Positions 45,643 through 54,897 of a DNA stretch of 64,000 nt are shown here, piece by piece; within the stretch, counting starts at the first letter, position 1, and every line of letters starts with the position of its first letter. This DNA comes from Solicola gregarius (GTDB lineage: Bacteria; Actinomycetota; Actinomycetes; Propionibacteriales; Nocardioidaceae), in NCBI RefSeq assembly GCF_025790165.1, contig NZ_CP094970.1, positions 3,348,001-3,412,000 on the forward strand, in the 5' to 3' direction. The position numbers and the translations under genes were made by a program. The notes under the pieces were generated by a model, which had not been told where the DNA came from, searched no databases, and saw nothing but the letters and a program-made list of their open reading frames with translations.

Positions 45643-46884
45643 ATGAGCAGCGAGGCGTTCCTGCGGGACTTCCACCACGTCGCGACTATCGGCGCGACCG
45701 CGCATGACGGTGTCGAGCGGCAGGCCGCGACCGCCGACGACGGCCGGACGCGTACGTGGTTCGCCGGCTGGATGCGTGACGCCGGCCGCCCGGTCGCGGT
45801 TGACGGCATCGGCAACATGTTCGGGTTGTACGAGTGGAATCCCGGCGCATCGTACGTCGTGGTGGGCTCGCATCTCGACAGCCAGCCCCTCGCCGGACGG
45901 TTCGATGGTGCATACGGCGTGCTCGCGGCGATGCACGCGGCGGAGCGCATCGACGAGCGGCTCGCAGGCGCCATACCCGCATACAACCTCGCGGTCGTGA
46001 ACTGGTTCAACGAGGAGGGCAGCCGGTTCCAGCCGAGCATCATGGGCAGCTCGGTCTACACCGGGCTCTTCGACCGCGACGCGATGCTCGACGTCACCGA
46101 TCCCGACGGCGTGACCGTACGAAAGGCGCTGGCCGACATCGGGTTCCTCGGCACCGACGAAGCGCCGTCGGCCGCCAGCTACGCAGAGATCCACATCGAG
46201 CAGGGTCGCCGACTGGAGCGCGAGAGCATCGACATCGGCCTGGTCGAGAGCAGCTGGTACACCCAGAAGCTCGATATCGACGTGCTCGGCGAGCAGTCAC
46301 ACACGGGCGCGACCGCGATGGCCGACCGTCATGATGCGCTCGTCGCCGCGTCCAGGATCGTCCTGATGGTGCACGACGTCACCGAGGACTTCGAACCCGA
46401 GACCCTCGTTTCATCGGTCGGGCAGCTGTTCGTGGAGCCGAACTCACCGATCGTGGTCGCCCGTCGCGTGCACCTCGTCGCCGACCTACGCTCCGGCGAC
46501 CCGGAGACGGTCAATGCCGCGCGTGCGGCTCTCGTGCGTCAGGTCGAGGAGCTCGCTCGGGCAAGCAGCCTGACGATCAACGTACGCGACTTCGACATCC
46601 GCCCGATCCGCTACTTCCGCGAGGACGGTATCGCGCTGGCCGCCCGTGTGACCGACCGTCTCGGTTACTCCTCGCGCCGGCTACCGACCATGGCCGGCCA
46701 CGACTCGGTCGCACTGAACACCGCGGTGCCCGCGGTGATGCTGTTCATCCCGAGCGTCGACGGCGTCTCGCACTGCGAGCGGGAGTTCTCGACCGACGCC
46801 GCGATGGTCCGGGGCGTCGACGTACTGACCGACGTCGCGTACGAGCTCGTGCACGGCGCATTGGCGGGTGACGACGAGCGATGA
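45643..46884 (+). CDS. M20-family amidohydrolase (N-carbamoyl-L-amino acid hydrolase / allantoate amidohydrolase type)
   Basis: 413 residues. Metal ligands in VVGSHLDSQPLAGRFDGAYG, the catalytic Glu pair in NWFNEEGSRF, EIHIEQG and the dimer-domain motif GEQSHTGATAMADRHDAL; the C-terminal His lies in IPSVDGVSHCEREFS. It hydrolyses an N-carbamoyl or ureido group. Ribosome site GGAGG, ATG 45643. The neighbouring amidase and amidohydrolase suggest a hydantoin, ureide or related N-heterocycle route. It is coupled by ATGA to the amidase gene. Confidence 0.92.
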   Translation: MSSEAFLRDFHHVATIGATAHDGVERQAATADDGRTRTWFAGWMRDAGRPVAVDGIGNMFGLYEWNPGASYVVVGSHLDSQPLAGRFDGAYGVLAAMHAAERIDERLAGAIPAYNLAVVNWFNEEGSRFQPSIMGSSVYTGLFDRDAMLDVTDPDGVTVRKALADIGFLGTDEAPSAASYAEIHIEQGRRLERESIDIGLVESSWYTQKLDIDVLGEQSHTGATAMADRHDALVAASRIVLMVHDVTEDFEPETLVSSVGQLFVEPNSPIVVARRVHLVADLRSGDPETVNAARAALVRQVEELARASSLTINVRDFDIRPIRYFREDGIALAARVTDRLGYSSRRLPTMAGHDSVALNTAVPAVMLFIPSVDGVSHCEREFSTDAAMVRGVDVLTDVAYELVHGALAGDDER

Positions 46885-48302
46885 CCGACCTTCATCTACT
46901 CGACGCCACGGCAGCACTGGGCCTGTTCCGGGCAAAGGAACTGTCGCCGGTCGAGCTGATGCGCGCGGTGATCGAGCGGCATGAACACGTCGGCGCACCG
47001 ATCAACGCGTACACCGAAACGATGTTCGACGAAGCACTCGACGCCGCACGCGACGCCGAGGCGCGTTACCAGCAAGGCGTCGAGCGGCCAGGCCTCCTTG
47101 GACTTCCGGTTGCCACCAAGGAGAAGCACATGCTCGCCGGGCGTAGCCTCTCGCAGGGGCTGACGTTTCGGCGCGACGACGTCAGCGATGTGACGCACCC
47201 CGTCGTCGAGCGCATCCGACGCGCAGGCGGCATCGTGCACGCGCGTACGACCTCACCCGAGTACAGCTGTGCGACCGTCACGCACAGCCCGCTGTGGGGA
47301 GTCACCCGCAACCCGTGGAACCTCGACTACTCGCCGGGCGGCTCGTCCGGCGGGTCGGGCGCAGCGCTGGCCGCGGGGTTCACGCCGCTGGCCACTGCGT
47401 CCGACATCGCCGGGTCGACGCGCGTACCTGCCGCCTTCACCGGCACGGTCGGCTACAAGGCGCCGTACGGGCGCATCCCGGGCGTGCGGCCCTTGTCGGC
47501 AGACCCGTACCGCGGCGACGGGCCGATGGCACGGACGATCGCCGATGCCGCACTCCTCGCGAACGTCATGCTGGGTCGCGATCCGGACGACCACAGCTCG
47601 ATCTGGCCCGACATCACGATCCCGGTACGCGCAGACGTCGCCGACCTGCGTATCGCGCTGTGCATGCGCCTCGGTGACTACCGGGTCACCACCGAGGTCG
47701 AGCAGCACACGTACGCTGTCGCGCGCGCCCTCGCCGACGCCGGGGCGGTCGTCGAGGACGTCGAGCTGCCGTGGAGCTCCCGTGCGATCGCGGAGACCGC
47801 CTTCACGCACTTCGGCCACATCCTCGGCCCGGCGATGGAGGACGAGACCGCGGGTCATGAGGCGGAGCTCGCGGAGTACACCCGACGGTTCATCGCCGAC
47901 GCGCGTGCGGCCGCGGAACGCAACAGGTTCGTCGACGGCCTTCGTGCCGAGACGCGCCTGCAGTCCGAGCTCGCGACGGCGATGCGCGGGTTCGATGCGT
48001 TGATCTGTCCGACGTCGTGTACGCCTGCCCTGGCTGCCGACGGCGACTACCTGGACGGCATCGACATCGACGGCGTTCATCTCGAGCACTACTGGGAGTC
48101 GCACCTGACATTGCCGTTCAACATCGCCAACCGGTGTCCCGTGCTCGCCGTCCCGAGCGGCGTCGCGTCGACCGGTGTACCGACCGGCGTGCAGATCGTC
48201 GGCCACCCGTACGACGACGCGAGCGTGTTTCGTGTGGGTGCCGCGTTGGAGCAGTTTCGACCACGGGGGAACAACCATCCCGACATCGAATCCTTGAGGT
48301 GA
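46881..48302 (+). CDS. Amidase-signature family hydrolase
   Basis: 473 residues. The Ser-cisSer-Lys triad is intact: Lys in LPVATKEKHM, the glycine-serine stretch YSPGGSSGGSGAALAAGF and the nucleophile Ser in ASDIAGSTRVPA. It hydrolyses an amide; family members range from Glu-tRNA amidotransferase GatA to allophanate and indoleacetamide hydrolases. The cluster makes a catabolic role likelier than GatA. The gene lies between the M20 hydrolase and a transporter pair, all on the plus strand. Confidence 0.92.
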   Translation: MTDLHLLDATAALGLFRAKELSPVELMRAVIERHEHVGAPINAYTETMFDEALDAARDAEARYQQGVERPGLLGLPVATKEKHMLAGRSLSQGLTFRRDDVSDVTHPVVERIRRAGGIVHARTTSPEYSCATVTHSPLWGVTRNPWNLDYSPGGSSGGSGAALAAGFTPLATASDIAGSTRVPAAFTGTVGYKAPYGRIPGVRPLSADPYRGDGPMARTIADAALLANVMLGRDPDDHSSIWPDITIPVRADVADLRIALCMRLGDYRVTTEVEQHTYAVARALADAGAVVEDVELPWSSRAIAETAFTHFGHILGPAMEDETAGHEAELAEYTRRFIADARAAAERNRFVDGLRAETRLQSELATAMRGFDALICPTSCTPALAADGDYLDGIDIDGVHLEHYWESHLTLPFNIANRCPVLAVPSGVASTGVPTGVQIVGHPYDDASVFRVGAALEQFRPRGNNHPDIESLR

Positions 48303-48306
48303 GTCG

Positions 48307-48528
48307 ATGAGTCAGAGATCGTTCCGGACGTTGTTCGTGGTGATCTGCGTCATCACGTTCGTACCGGTGATGTTTCCGGTCTTCGAGATCGCCAACCGGG
48401 CCACGCCCATCGTCGCCGGACTCCCGTTCGGCTTCTTCTGGGTCGTGCTCTGGGTCGTGATCATCGCGATCTGCGTCGCGCTGCTCTATCGCGTCGATCC
48501 CGACAACCGAGGCACGGAGGAGGACTGA
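48307..48528 (+). CDS. DUF3311 small membrane protein
   Basis: 73 residues with two transmembrane helices (LFVVICVITFVPVMFPVFEIAN and the LWVVIIAICVALLY stretch). DUF3311 proteins are regularly encoded just before sodium:solute symporters, as here (three bases to the next gene), and probably act as a small accessory subunit. Ribosome site GAGGTGAG. Confidence 0.88.
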   Translation: MSQRSFRTLFVVICVITFVPVMFPVFEIANRATPIVAGLPFGFFWVVLWVVIIAICVALLYRVDPDNRGTEED

Positions 48529-48530
48529 TC

Positions 48531-49992
48531 ATGGACGATTGGCAGTTCGCAATGGTGATCATGATCGCCTACCTCGCGATCGCGCTCGTGATCGGTGTAC
48601 TGGCAGGAAAGGGGCGCGGCGGCTCGCTGTCCGAGTTCGTCGTGGCCGACCGCTCGCTCGGCTTCGTCGTGACGGCTTTCCTGATGGGCGGCGCCGTGTT
48701 CAGCGCCTTCTCGTTCCTCGGTGCCCCGGGATGGGCGTACGCCCAGGGCGCACCGGCGTACTACATCATCGTGTACACGGCGTTCGGCATCCTGCCGTGG
48801 TACATCATCGGCCCGAAGGTCGGCAGCATCGGCCGAAAGCTCAACCTGTACACGATGTCCGGTTTCTTCTACGCGCGGTATCCGAACAAGGCCGTACCAG
48901 TGCTCGTCACCGTCATCGCGCTGCTCGGGTTCATCCAGTATCTCGCCACCCAGATGAAGGGGATGGCGTACGTCTTCAACGTCATGACCGACGACGCCGT
49001 GCCGTTCAAGCTCGGTGCACTGATCGCCTACGGCATCGTCGTCATCTATGTCGCGACCGGTGGCCTGCGAGCAGCCGCCTGGTCTGACGTGTTCCAAGGT
49101 GCGCTGATGGTCATCGTGGCATGGGTTGTGGGGATCGCGGTCGTACGCGAGCTGCACGACAGCAGCGGGTCGATGTTCGAGAGGATCGCCGCGGACAACC
49201 CCGGCTTCCTGGAGATCGGCCACGACGGTTCGACGATGTCGACGATGGCGTACACCACCACGATCCTGGTGTCCCTGATCGGCCTGCTGATGTGGCCGCA
49301 CCTGTTCTCCAAGTCGTACTCGTCGAGGCCGCGAACCATCAAGCAGACCGTGATCGTGTACCCGATCTTCGCGCTGTTCCTGGTGCCCTTGTTGCTGGCG
49401 GGCTTCGCCGCTGTCGGCGTGATCGAGTCGGGCACCGTACTTCCGGACGAGATCCTTCCGTACATGATCACGACGGTGCTCGACATGCCCGGATGGATGT
49501 ACGGACTGGTGGGCGCAGGCGCACTCGCGGCGGCGATGTCGTCGGCCGATGCGATCACGCACAGCGCTGCACTCGAAGTTCACCGACGGCCTCGTCCGCA
49601 AGGTCAAGGACGACATCTCCGAGCGAACGACGTTGCTGATCATGCGCTCGGCCGTCGTGGTGATCGGCGCGGGGGCGTACCTCATCGCGATCTACGGCGG
49701 GCAGGGGCTCATCGATCTGCTCCTCGGCGCATACGGGTCGATCGTGCAGTTCGCGCCGGGCGTCTACTGCGCGCTGTACTGGCGGCGGGCGACGGCATCC
49801 GGGGTGTTCGCGGGACTCCTCGTCGGCGCCGCGCTGAACTACTTCTTCCAGTACGGCCCGGACACCACGCCGTTCGACATCAATCCCGGCATCATCGGTC
49901 TGATCGCGAACATCGTCGTGATGGTTGCGGTGTCGTATGCGACGCCCGCACACGAGGACGAGGAGGTGGAGGAGTACGTCGCGGCGCGCTGA
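48531..49992 (+). pseudogene. Sodium:solute symporter (SSS family), interrupted by a +1 frameshift
   Basis: The first frame gives about 348 residues with SSS helices and motifs up to GAGALAAAMSSADAITHSAA; from about 49572 the family sequence continues in the next frame (KFTDGLVRKVKDD, LIAIYGGQGLIDLLLGAYG) to the stop at 49992. Joined, the protein is about 486 residues, normal for SSS. Without correction the first frame runs on into nonsense to 50183. The break lies at CTCGAAGTTC (49572-49581). Both parts show no other damage, so this is either a sequencing-consensus error or a very recent mutation. It would import the amide compound with Na+. Confidence 0.88.
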
Positions 49993-49996
49993 CCGC

Positions 49997-50905
49997 TCAG
50001 GTCTCGCCGTACAGCGTGCGGCAGACCTCCTCGAACGCAAGCGCGCGACGGGTCGGGCGTACGTCGCTCGGGCGCACCAGCATCAACTCGATCGGCGGTA
50101 GCTCGTCGGCGATCTGGATCGGCACGACGCTGTCGCCGGTGTACGTGAGGTCATGCTGGAGGCGCTGGTTGAGCAGCGCGTAGCCGTGGCCACGGGCGAC
50201 GAACGAGCGCACCGTCTCGTACCCGACGAGGCGGTGGCGCACGTTCGGCGTGACGCCGACGAGCCGGAACAGGCTCTCGTAGTACTCCCTACTGTGCGGG
50301 AGATCGAGCAGGATCAGCGGATCGTCCTCGAGCGCTCGGAGGTGCACAGGCCGTTCGGGTCGCCTCGCGAGGCGGTGCTCGCGCGAGACGATCACGTGCG
50401 GCGGGATGCGCTGAAGCGCCTGGGCGGTGAATCCGCGGGCGAGGCCGAGGCCGTACGTCAGTGCGATCTCGCATCGCCCGGATCGCAATGCATCCTGCTG
50501 GTCGGCGAGGTCGGACTCGTGGATCGTCACCTCGAGGCCGGGGTAGCGGCGCTCGAGCTCATCGAGGATGAGCGGTAGCCGTACGGATGCGAGGGGGCCG
50601 AACACACCGACCGAGAGCACGCCGACGGGCGACTTCGCGAGTCCCTGCGCAGCCTCGTACAGGGAGTCGGCGTGCTCGAGGAAGACCGTGAGATCGCGGA
50701 CGAACTGCGCGCCGGCGGCGGTCAGGCGGAGCGCGCGGGTGCCTTGCCGCATGAACAGCTGCACTCCGAGCGCCTTCTCGAGCTGGGACATCGCCGTCGA
50801 GAGCGCGGACTGCGTGATCATCAACTCGCGGGCGGCAGCGGTCATGCTGTCCGCCTCCGCGACCGCGGCGAAGTAGCGCAACTGGGTCAACGTGAACGGC
50901 GTCAT
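49997..50905 (-). CDS. LysR-family transcriptional regulator
   Basis: 302 residues. N-terminal winged helix: FTLTQLRYFAAVAEADSMTAAARELMITQSALSTAMSQLEKALGVQLF, then the LysR effector domain. It is shown from ATG 50905; the upstream Met is in a poorly conserved basic stretch. It is convergent with the symporter (five bases apart) and divergent from the TctC-like gene, so it is the natural regulator of the N-compound cluster. Confidence 0.9.
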   Translation of the reverse strand: MTPFTLTQLRYFAAVAEADSMTAAARELMITQSALSTAMSQLEKALGVQLFMRQGTRALRLTAAGAQFVRDLTVFLEHADSLYEAAQGLAKSPVGVLSVGVFGPLASVRLPLILDELERRYPGLEVTIHESDLADQQDALRSGRCEIALTYGLGLARGFTAQALQRIPPHVIVSREHRLARRPERPVHLRALEDDPLILLDLPHSREYYESLFRLVGVTPNVRHRLVGYETVRSFVARGHGYALLNQRLQHDLTYTGDSVVPIQIADELPPIELMLVRPSDVRPTRRALAFEEVCRTLYGET

Positions 50906-50988
50906 GGACCGACGATAGGCGTACGCGGCGACGTGGGTGCGGGCTTGCCTTGCCTTTCGCATGTAGCGTTCGTCGGGACGAGGACGCG

Positions 50989-51972
50989 ATGAGTTGGGAT
51001 GGGTTGATGCCGACCGGGCTGAGATACGTCGTGCCGCTTGCGGCGGCCGCCGTTGTCATGACTGCGTGTGCGTCGGACGATGACGACCCGCGTACGTCGG
51101 AGCAGGACGCCGTCGAGATCGTCAGCGCGTACGCGGCCGGGACGTCCGGCGAGAAGGGCGTCCGGACGCTCGTCGACCAGACCGGGCCGGCGCTCGGTGG
51201 GGAGCCTGACCTCAGCGGTGGAGACGGTGCCTCGCCGTTGGCCGCGGTAGCCGCGGCCGAGGCCGACGGGCGCACTGTTGGCGTGGCGCCGACGTCCGCG
51301 CTGACACTGCAGCCGCAGTTGTCGGATGTCGGGTACGACGGCATCGACGACTTCGAGCCGGTGCTGATGACGTCGACCCAGCCTGTCGTGCTTTCCGTCG
51401 ACAAGGACGCTCCGTACGACAGACTGCGCGACCTCGTCGCGATCTCCAAGGAGCTGACGACCAAGGTGGCCAGCACCGGACGTCAGACCCCACAGGGGAT
51501 CGACGCCTTGCTGTTCGCCGAGAAGTCCGGTGCGGACCTCGTACAGAAGCGCTTCGACGACGACCGACTGGCCGTGCGGGCGGTGGCTGGCGGCAAGGCC
51601 GACGTCGCGGTCACGACGGCGGCCGCGGCGATCCCGAAGGAGCGTGCCGGCGATATCAGGGTGCTCGGGGCGTTCGTCGATCGGCCAGTCGAGGCGTTCC
51701 CCAACGCGCCGACGATGCCCAGCAAGGGGTACGACATCGCGTTCGGGGTCGACAACATCGTGGTCACGCCCGCCGGCACGAGCGCAGAACGGGTCGGTAC
51801 GTTGCGCGACGCGTTCACGGAGGCGGCGGACTCCGACGCGTACCAGGAGTTCCTTGCAGCGAACGGGTACGCGCCGCAGAACCTGTCCGGACGGAAGCTG
51901 GCGGCGTACGTCGACAAGCAGCACGCCCAGTACGAGAAGGCGGTCGCCGACCTCGGCCTCGCTTCGGGCTGA
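50989..51972 (+). CDS. TctC-like tripartite transporter substrate-binding lipoprotein
   Basis: 327 residues. Lipobox VVMTAC, then an acidic linker and a TctC/Bug-type periplasmic-binding fold (VEIVSAYAAGTSGEKGVRTLVDQTG, FEPVLMTSTQPVVLSVDKDAPY, APTMPSKGYDIAFGVDN). No TctA/TctB membrane genes are nearby, so it is an orphan receptor or works with components elsewhere. ATG 50989 follows AGGA; ATG 51007 is an alternative. Confidence 0.82.
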   Translation: MSWDGLMPTGLRYVVPLAAAAVVMTACASDDDDPRTSEQDAVEIVSAYAAGTSGEKGVRTLVDQTGPALGGEPDLSGGDGASPLAAVAAAEADGRTVGVAPTSALTLQPQLSDVGYDGIDDFEPVLMTSTQPVVLSVDKDAPYDRLRDLVAISKELTTKVASTGRQTPQGIDALLFAEKSGADLVQKRFDDDRLAVRAVAGGKADVAVTTAAAAIPKERAGDIRVLGAFVDRPVEAFPNAPTMPSKGYDIAFGVDNIVVTPAGTSAERVGTLRDAFTEAADSDAYQEFLAANGYAPQNLSGRKLAAYVDKQHAQYEKAVADLGLASG

Positions 51973-51975
51973 GAG

Positions 51976-53145
51976 CTAGGCTGCCGTCACGACTCGACCG
52001 GCCCGGACGATCGTGCGCTCGGCGGGATGGGTGACCACCGCTTCGGCCGGCGTGTCCGCCGGCACCGCGACCAGGTCGGCGGGCGCGCCGGGCACGATTC
52101 CTCGATCGTCGAAGCCGAGGAGCCGACGTCCGCCGAGGGTGACCGCCTCCAGCGCGAGCTCGATGTCGGCGTCGCGGCGGAACGTACTCCGGTAGGCGAG
52201 GTGCATTGCCCGTTCGAGCATGTCGCCGCTTCCGTAGGGACCCCATAGGTCGCGGATGCCGTCGTGACCGCAGGCGACGTTCGCGCCGGCCGCACGAAGC
52301 GTCTTCACGGGGGGCACGGGGAAGCTGTAGACGGCTCCGGTCACGATCGAGACGCCCGCCTCGGCGATGCGCTCGACGATCGAATCCCGATGCTGGTCGG
52401 TCAGGTCGCCGAACGCGTACGCGTGACTGACGGCGACCCGTCCGGCGAGGGACAGGGCCTTCGTACGCTCGGCGATCAGCTCGAGTTCCCACGCACCGAG
52501 CGTGCCGCCGTCGTGGAGATGGATGTCGAGCGAGAGACCATGCCGCTCGGCGATCCCGAACACGATGTCGAGGTGGCGTACGGGATCCCCGTCCATTCCG
52601 GCGGGGTCGATGCCACCGATCGCCTCGACGCCGGCGCCGGCCGCAGCGGAGAGCAGCGCCTCGGTCCCTGGCGTCGCAAGGACGCCGTGCTGCGGGAAGG
52701 CGACCTGGTGTACGGAGACCGTCCCGACTCGAGTGGCGGCCTCGCGTACGGCCTCGATGCCGCGCAGGCCGACATCCGGGTCGACGTCGGTGTGCGTGCG
52801 CGCGTGGGTCGTGCCGTACGAGGCCATCTGCTGCAGGAGGGCGGCGATCCGGTCAACCGAGGGGATGCCGAGCTCGCGCCTGCGGTCACGATCGTTGGCG
52901 ATTCGCTCCGCGAGGGCGTCTCCGGCCGAGTGCGGAACCCACCGCCCGCCGAACAGTGTCTTGTCGAGATGGCAGTGAGCCTCGACGAAGCTCGGCATCA
53001 GCACCTGACCGGTGAGGTCGAGCGTCTCGGCGTCAGCAGCTGGATCCAGCTCGCCGACAGCATCGATCACACCATCGCGGATCAGCACATCCGCGGTGGA
53101 GTCGTGTCCCCACACGTACGCGCCGTGAGCAAAGAGGGTCGCCAT
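51976..53145 (-). CDS. Cytosine-deaminase-like amidohydrolase
   Basis: 389 residues. Metal-dependent TIM-barrel amidohydrolase: HCHLDKTLFGG (first His pair), HTDVD, LDIHLHDGG, SHAYAFGD and CGHDGIRDLWGPYGSGDMLER, the arrangement of cytosine deaminase and related N-heterocycle deaminases or hydrolases. The substrate may be a pyrimidine, a creatinine-like or a hydantoin-like ring. It could belong either to the N-compound cluster or, 15 bases after the aldolase on the same strand, to the amino-sugar operon transcript. It is convergent with the TctC gene. Confidence 0.88.
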   Translation of the reverse strand: MATLFAHGAYVWGHDSTADVLIRDGVIDAVGELDPAADAETLDLTGQVLMPSFVEAHCHLDKTLFGGRWVPHSAGDALAERIANDRDRRRELGIPSVDRIAALLQQMASYGTTHARTHTDVDPDVGLRGIEAVREAATRVGTVSVHQVAFPQHGVLATPGTEALLSAAAGAGVEAIGGIDPAGMDGDPVRHLDIVFGIAERHGLSLDIHLHDGGTLGAWELELIAERTKALSLAGRVAVSHAYAFGDLTDQHRDSIVERIAEAGVSIVTGAVYSFPVPPVKTLRAAGANVACGHDGIRDLWGPYGSGDMLERAMHLAYRSTFRRDADIELALEAVTLGGRRLLGFDDRGIVPGAPADLVAVPADTPAEAVVTHPAERTIVRAGRVVTAA

Positions 53146-53160
53146 CGCCGAAGCGTAGCG

Positions 53161-53983
53161 CTACGCGAGCAGCCGCAGCAGTCGCTCGACCTCAGCGGCC
53201 ACCGCGTCCCGGCCGGGGCCGAGGTACTTGCGCGGGTCCACCAGCCCTTCGTCGTTGAGCGCCGTGCGTACGGCTGCGGTCAGCTGCTTGTTCAGCTGGG
53301 TCGCGATGTTGATCTTGCGCATGCCGTGTCGTACGGCCGAGACGAGGCCGTCGTCGGGCACCCCTGACGAGCCATGCAGCACGAGCGGAACCTCAACTGC
53401 GGCGGCGATCCGGGCGATCAGGTCGTCATCGAGCTCGGCATCGCGGGTCAGCATGGCATGCGACGAGCCGACGGCAACGGCAAGCGAGTCGACACCGGTC
53501 GCCCCGACGTACGCCGCGGCGTCGGCAGGGTCGGTACGTGCTCCCGGCGCGTGTACGCCGTCCTTGCCGCCAACCTCGCCCAGCTCCGCCTCGACCCACA
53601 CCTCGCGCTCGTGGCAGTACGCGGCGACCTCTCGCGTCGCGGCTACGTTGTCGTCGTGAGCGAGTGCCGAGGCGTCGAACATCACCGATGGGACGCCGAG
53701 TCGTACGGCGTCCTCGACGAGCTCCGGCGACGTCGCATGGTCGAGGTGTACCGAGACGAGCGTCGAGCTCGCCTCGGCAATCGCCAAGCATGCTTGAACG
53801 ATGGGTGCGAGGGCACGGTGAAAGCGCGCGGTGTTCTCCGATACCTGCAGCACGACCGGGCGAGCTGCGGCCTCCGCGCCGGCGACGATCCCCTCCGCGT
53901 GCTCGAGCTGGATCACGTTGAACGCGCCCAAGCCGCTCGGGGCCGCCGCGCGCTCGAAGTTCGGCCATCGACACGAGGGTCAT
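53161..53983 (-). pseudogene. Class II tagatose/fructose-bisphosphate aldolase, frameshifted near the start
   Basis: Starts at ATG 53983, overlapping the PfkB stop (ATGA): MTLVSMAEL. The next family residues (ERAAAPSGLGAFNVIQLEHAEG) are in another frame; the break is at GAACTTCGAG (53962-53953). The rest is intact: HLDHATSPELVEDAV, VEAELGEVGGKDG, VLHGSSGVPDDG and KINIATQL, with metal and phosphate sites of GatY/KbaY aldolases. It would split tagatose-1,6-bisphosphate into glyceraldehyde-3-phosphate and dihydroxyacetone phosphate. A TTG at 53931 could restart, losing about 20 residues. The break may be a consensus error. Confidence 0.85.
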
Positions 53984-54897
53984 CCGGGTGGTCCCTTCTC
54001 GAGAGGGTGCACGCGCACCTTCGCGCGCAGGCGGTCGCGGGTCGCCAGGTCGACCTCGCCCGCGGCCGGGGCGACGACGGCGGCGGCGGAGGTCGAAACT
54101 GCGTCCGTGAGCAGCGTCGACCAGTCGAGCTGCCCGCGCGCGAGGCCTGCGATCATCGCGGCGGCCGCGGCATCGCCGGCACCCGTCGGGTTGCCCTCGA
54201 GCCGGTCGCCGCACACCGCCTGCAAACAGCGGTCGGCAAGGATCGCGGCCATGCCGTCCTCACCTCGGGTCGCGACGACGGCGCGTACGCCGGACTCCAC
54301 CAGCGAACGGCAGGCCGAGAGCCAGTCATCCGACCCGCCGGCGAGCACGCGCGCCTCGTCGGCGTTGGGCATCAGCACGACTCCGGGCACCTTTGCGGCA
54401 CGGCGCAAGGGCTCGCCGTCGCAGTCGACGACCACGGGTACGCCGGCGTCGATCGCCAACTGTGCAAGGCGTGCCGGGAGCCGCGGATCGGTGCCGCGGG
54501 GAAGACTGCCAGACACGACAAGGCCGTGCGCATTCGCTAGCCGCGATTCGGTACGTCGCATCAGCTCGGCCTCGGCGCCGTCGGAAAGAGTGGCTCCCGG
54601 TTCCCAGAACGACGTCGCCTGCTCCGCATGGACGACGAGCGTGCGACGTACGTGGGGGAGTGCCTCGACCAGGTCGTGCGCGATGCCGTCGCGATCGAGC
54701 GCGGCCGTGAACGCTGCGTCGCCGAACCCCAATACGCACACGGGTTCACCAAGCTGGTCGAGCACCCGGCCGACGTTGATGCCCTTGCCCCCCGCGCGCT
54801 CGCGTACCTCGGCAACGCGGTGGACGTCGCCGAGCGTGACCCGGGGCACGGCGTACGTGACGTCGTACGCGGGGTTGGGTGTGACCGTCAGGATCAT
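53980..54897 (-). CDS. PfkB-family hexose-phosphate kinase (1-phosphofructokinase/tagatose-6-phosphate kinase type)
   Basis: 305 residues. N-terminal VTPNPAYDVTY, the sugar-phosphate motif RAGGKGINVGR and the ATP/anion hole GAGDAAAAAM identify the FruK/LacC group of PfkB kinases. In this operon it should phosphorylate tagatose-6-phosphate (or fructose-6-phosphate) to the bisphosphate cleaved by the next gene. The ATG at 54897 overlaps the NagA stop codon, so the longer MVEHRPM start is rejected. Confidence 0.88.
   Translation of the reverse strand: MILTVTPNPAYDVTYAVPRVTLGDVHRVAEVRERAGGKGINVGRVLDQLGEPVCVLGFGDAAFTAALDRDGIAHDLVEALPHVRRTLVVHAEQATSFWEPGATLSDGAEAELMRRTESRLANAHGLVVSGSLPRGTDPRLPARLAQLAIDAGVPVVVDCDGEPLRRAAKVPGVVLMPNADEARVLAGGSDDWLSACRSLVESGVRAVVATRGEDGMAAILADRCLQAVCGDRLEGNPTGAGDAAAAAMIAGLARGQLDWSTLLTDAVSTSAAAVVAPAAGEVDLATRDRLRAKVRVHPLEKGPPG

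Noticed and set aside
49572-49581. Programmed +1 frameshifting in the symporter gene
   Set aside because: No slippery run, stop codon or stimulatory structure at the break, and the unrelated aldolase gene breaks at the same 10-mer, which fits a consensus error or mutation better.
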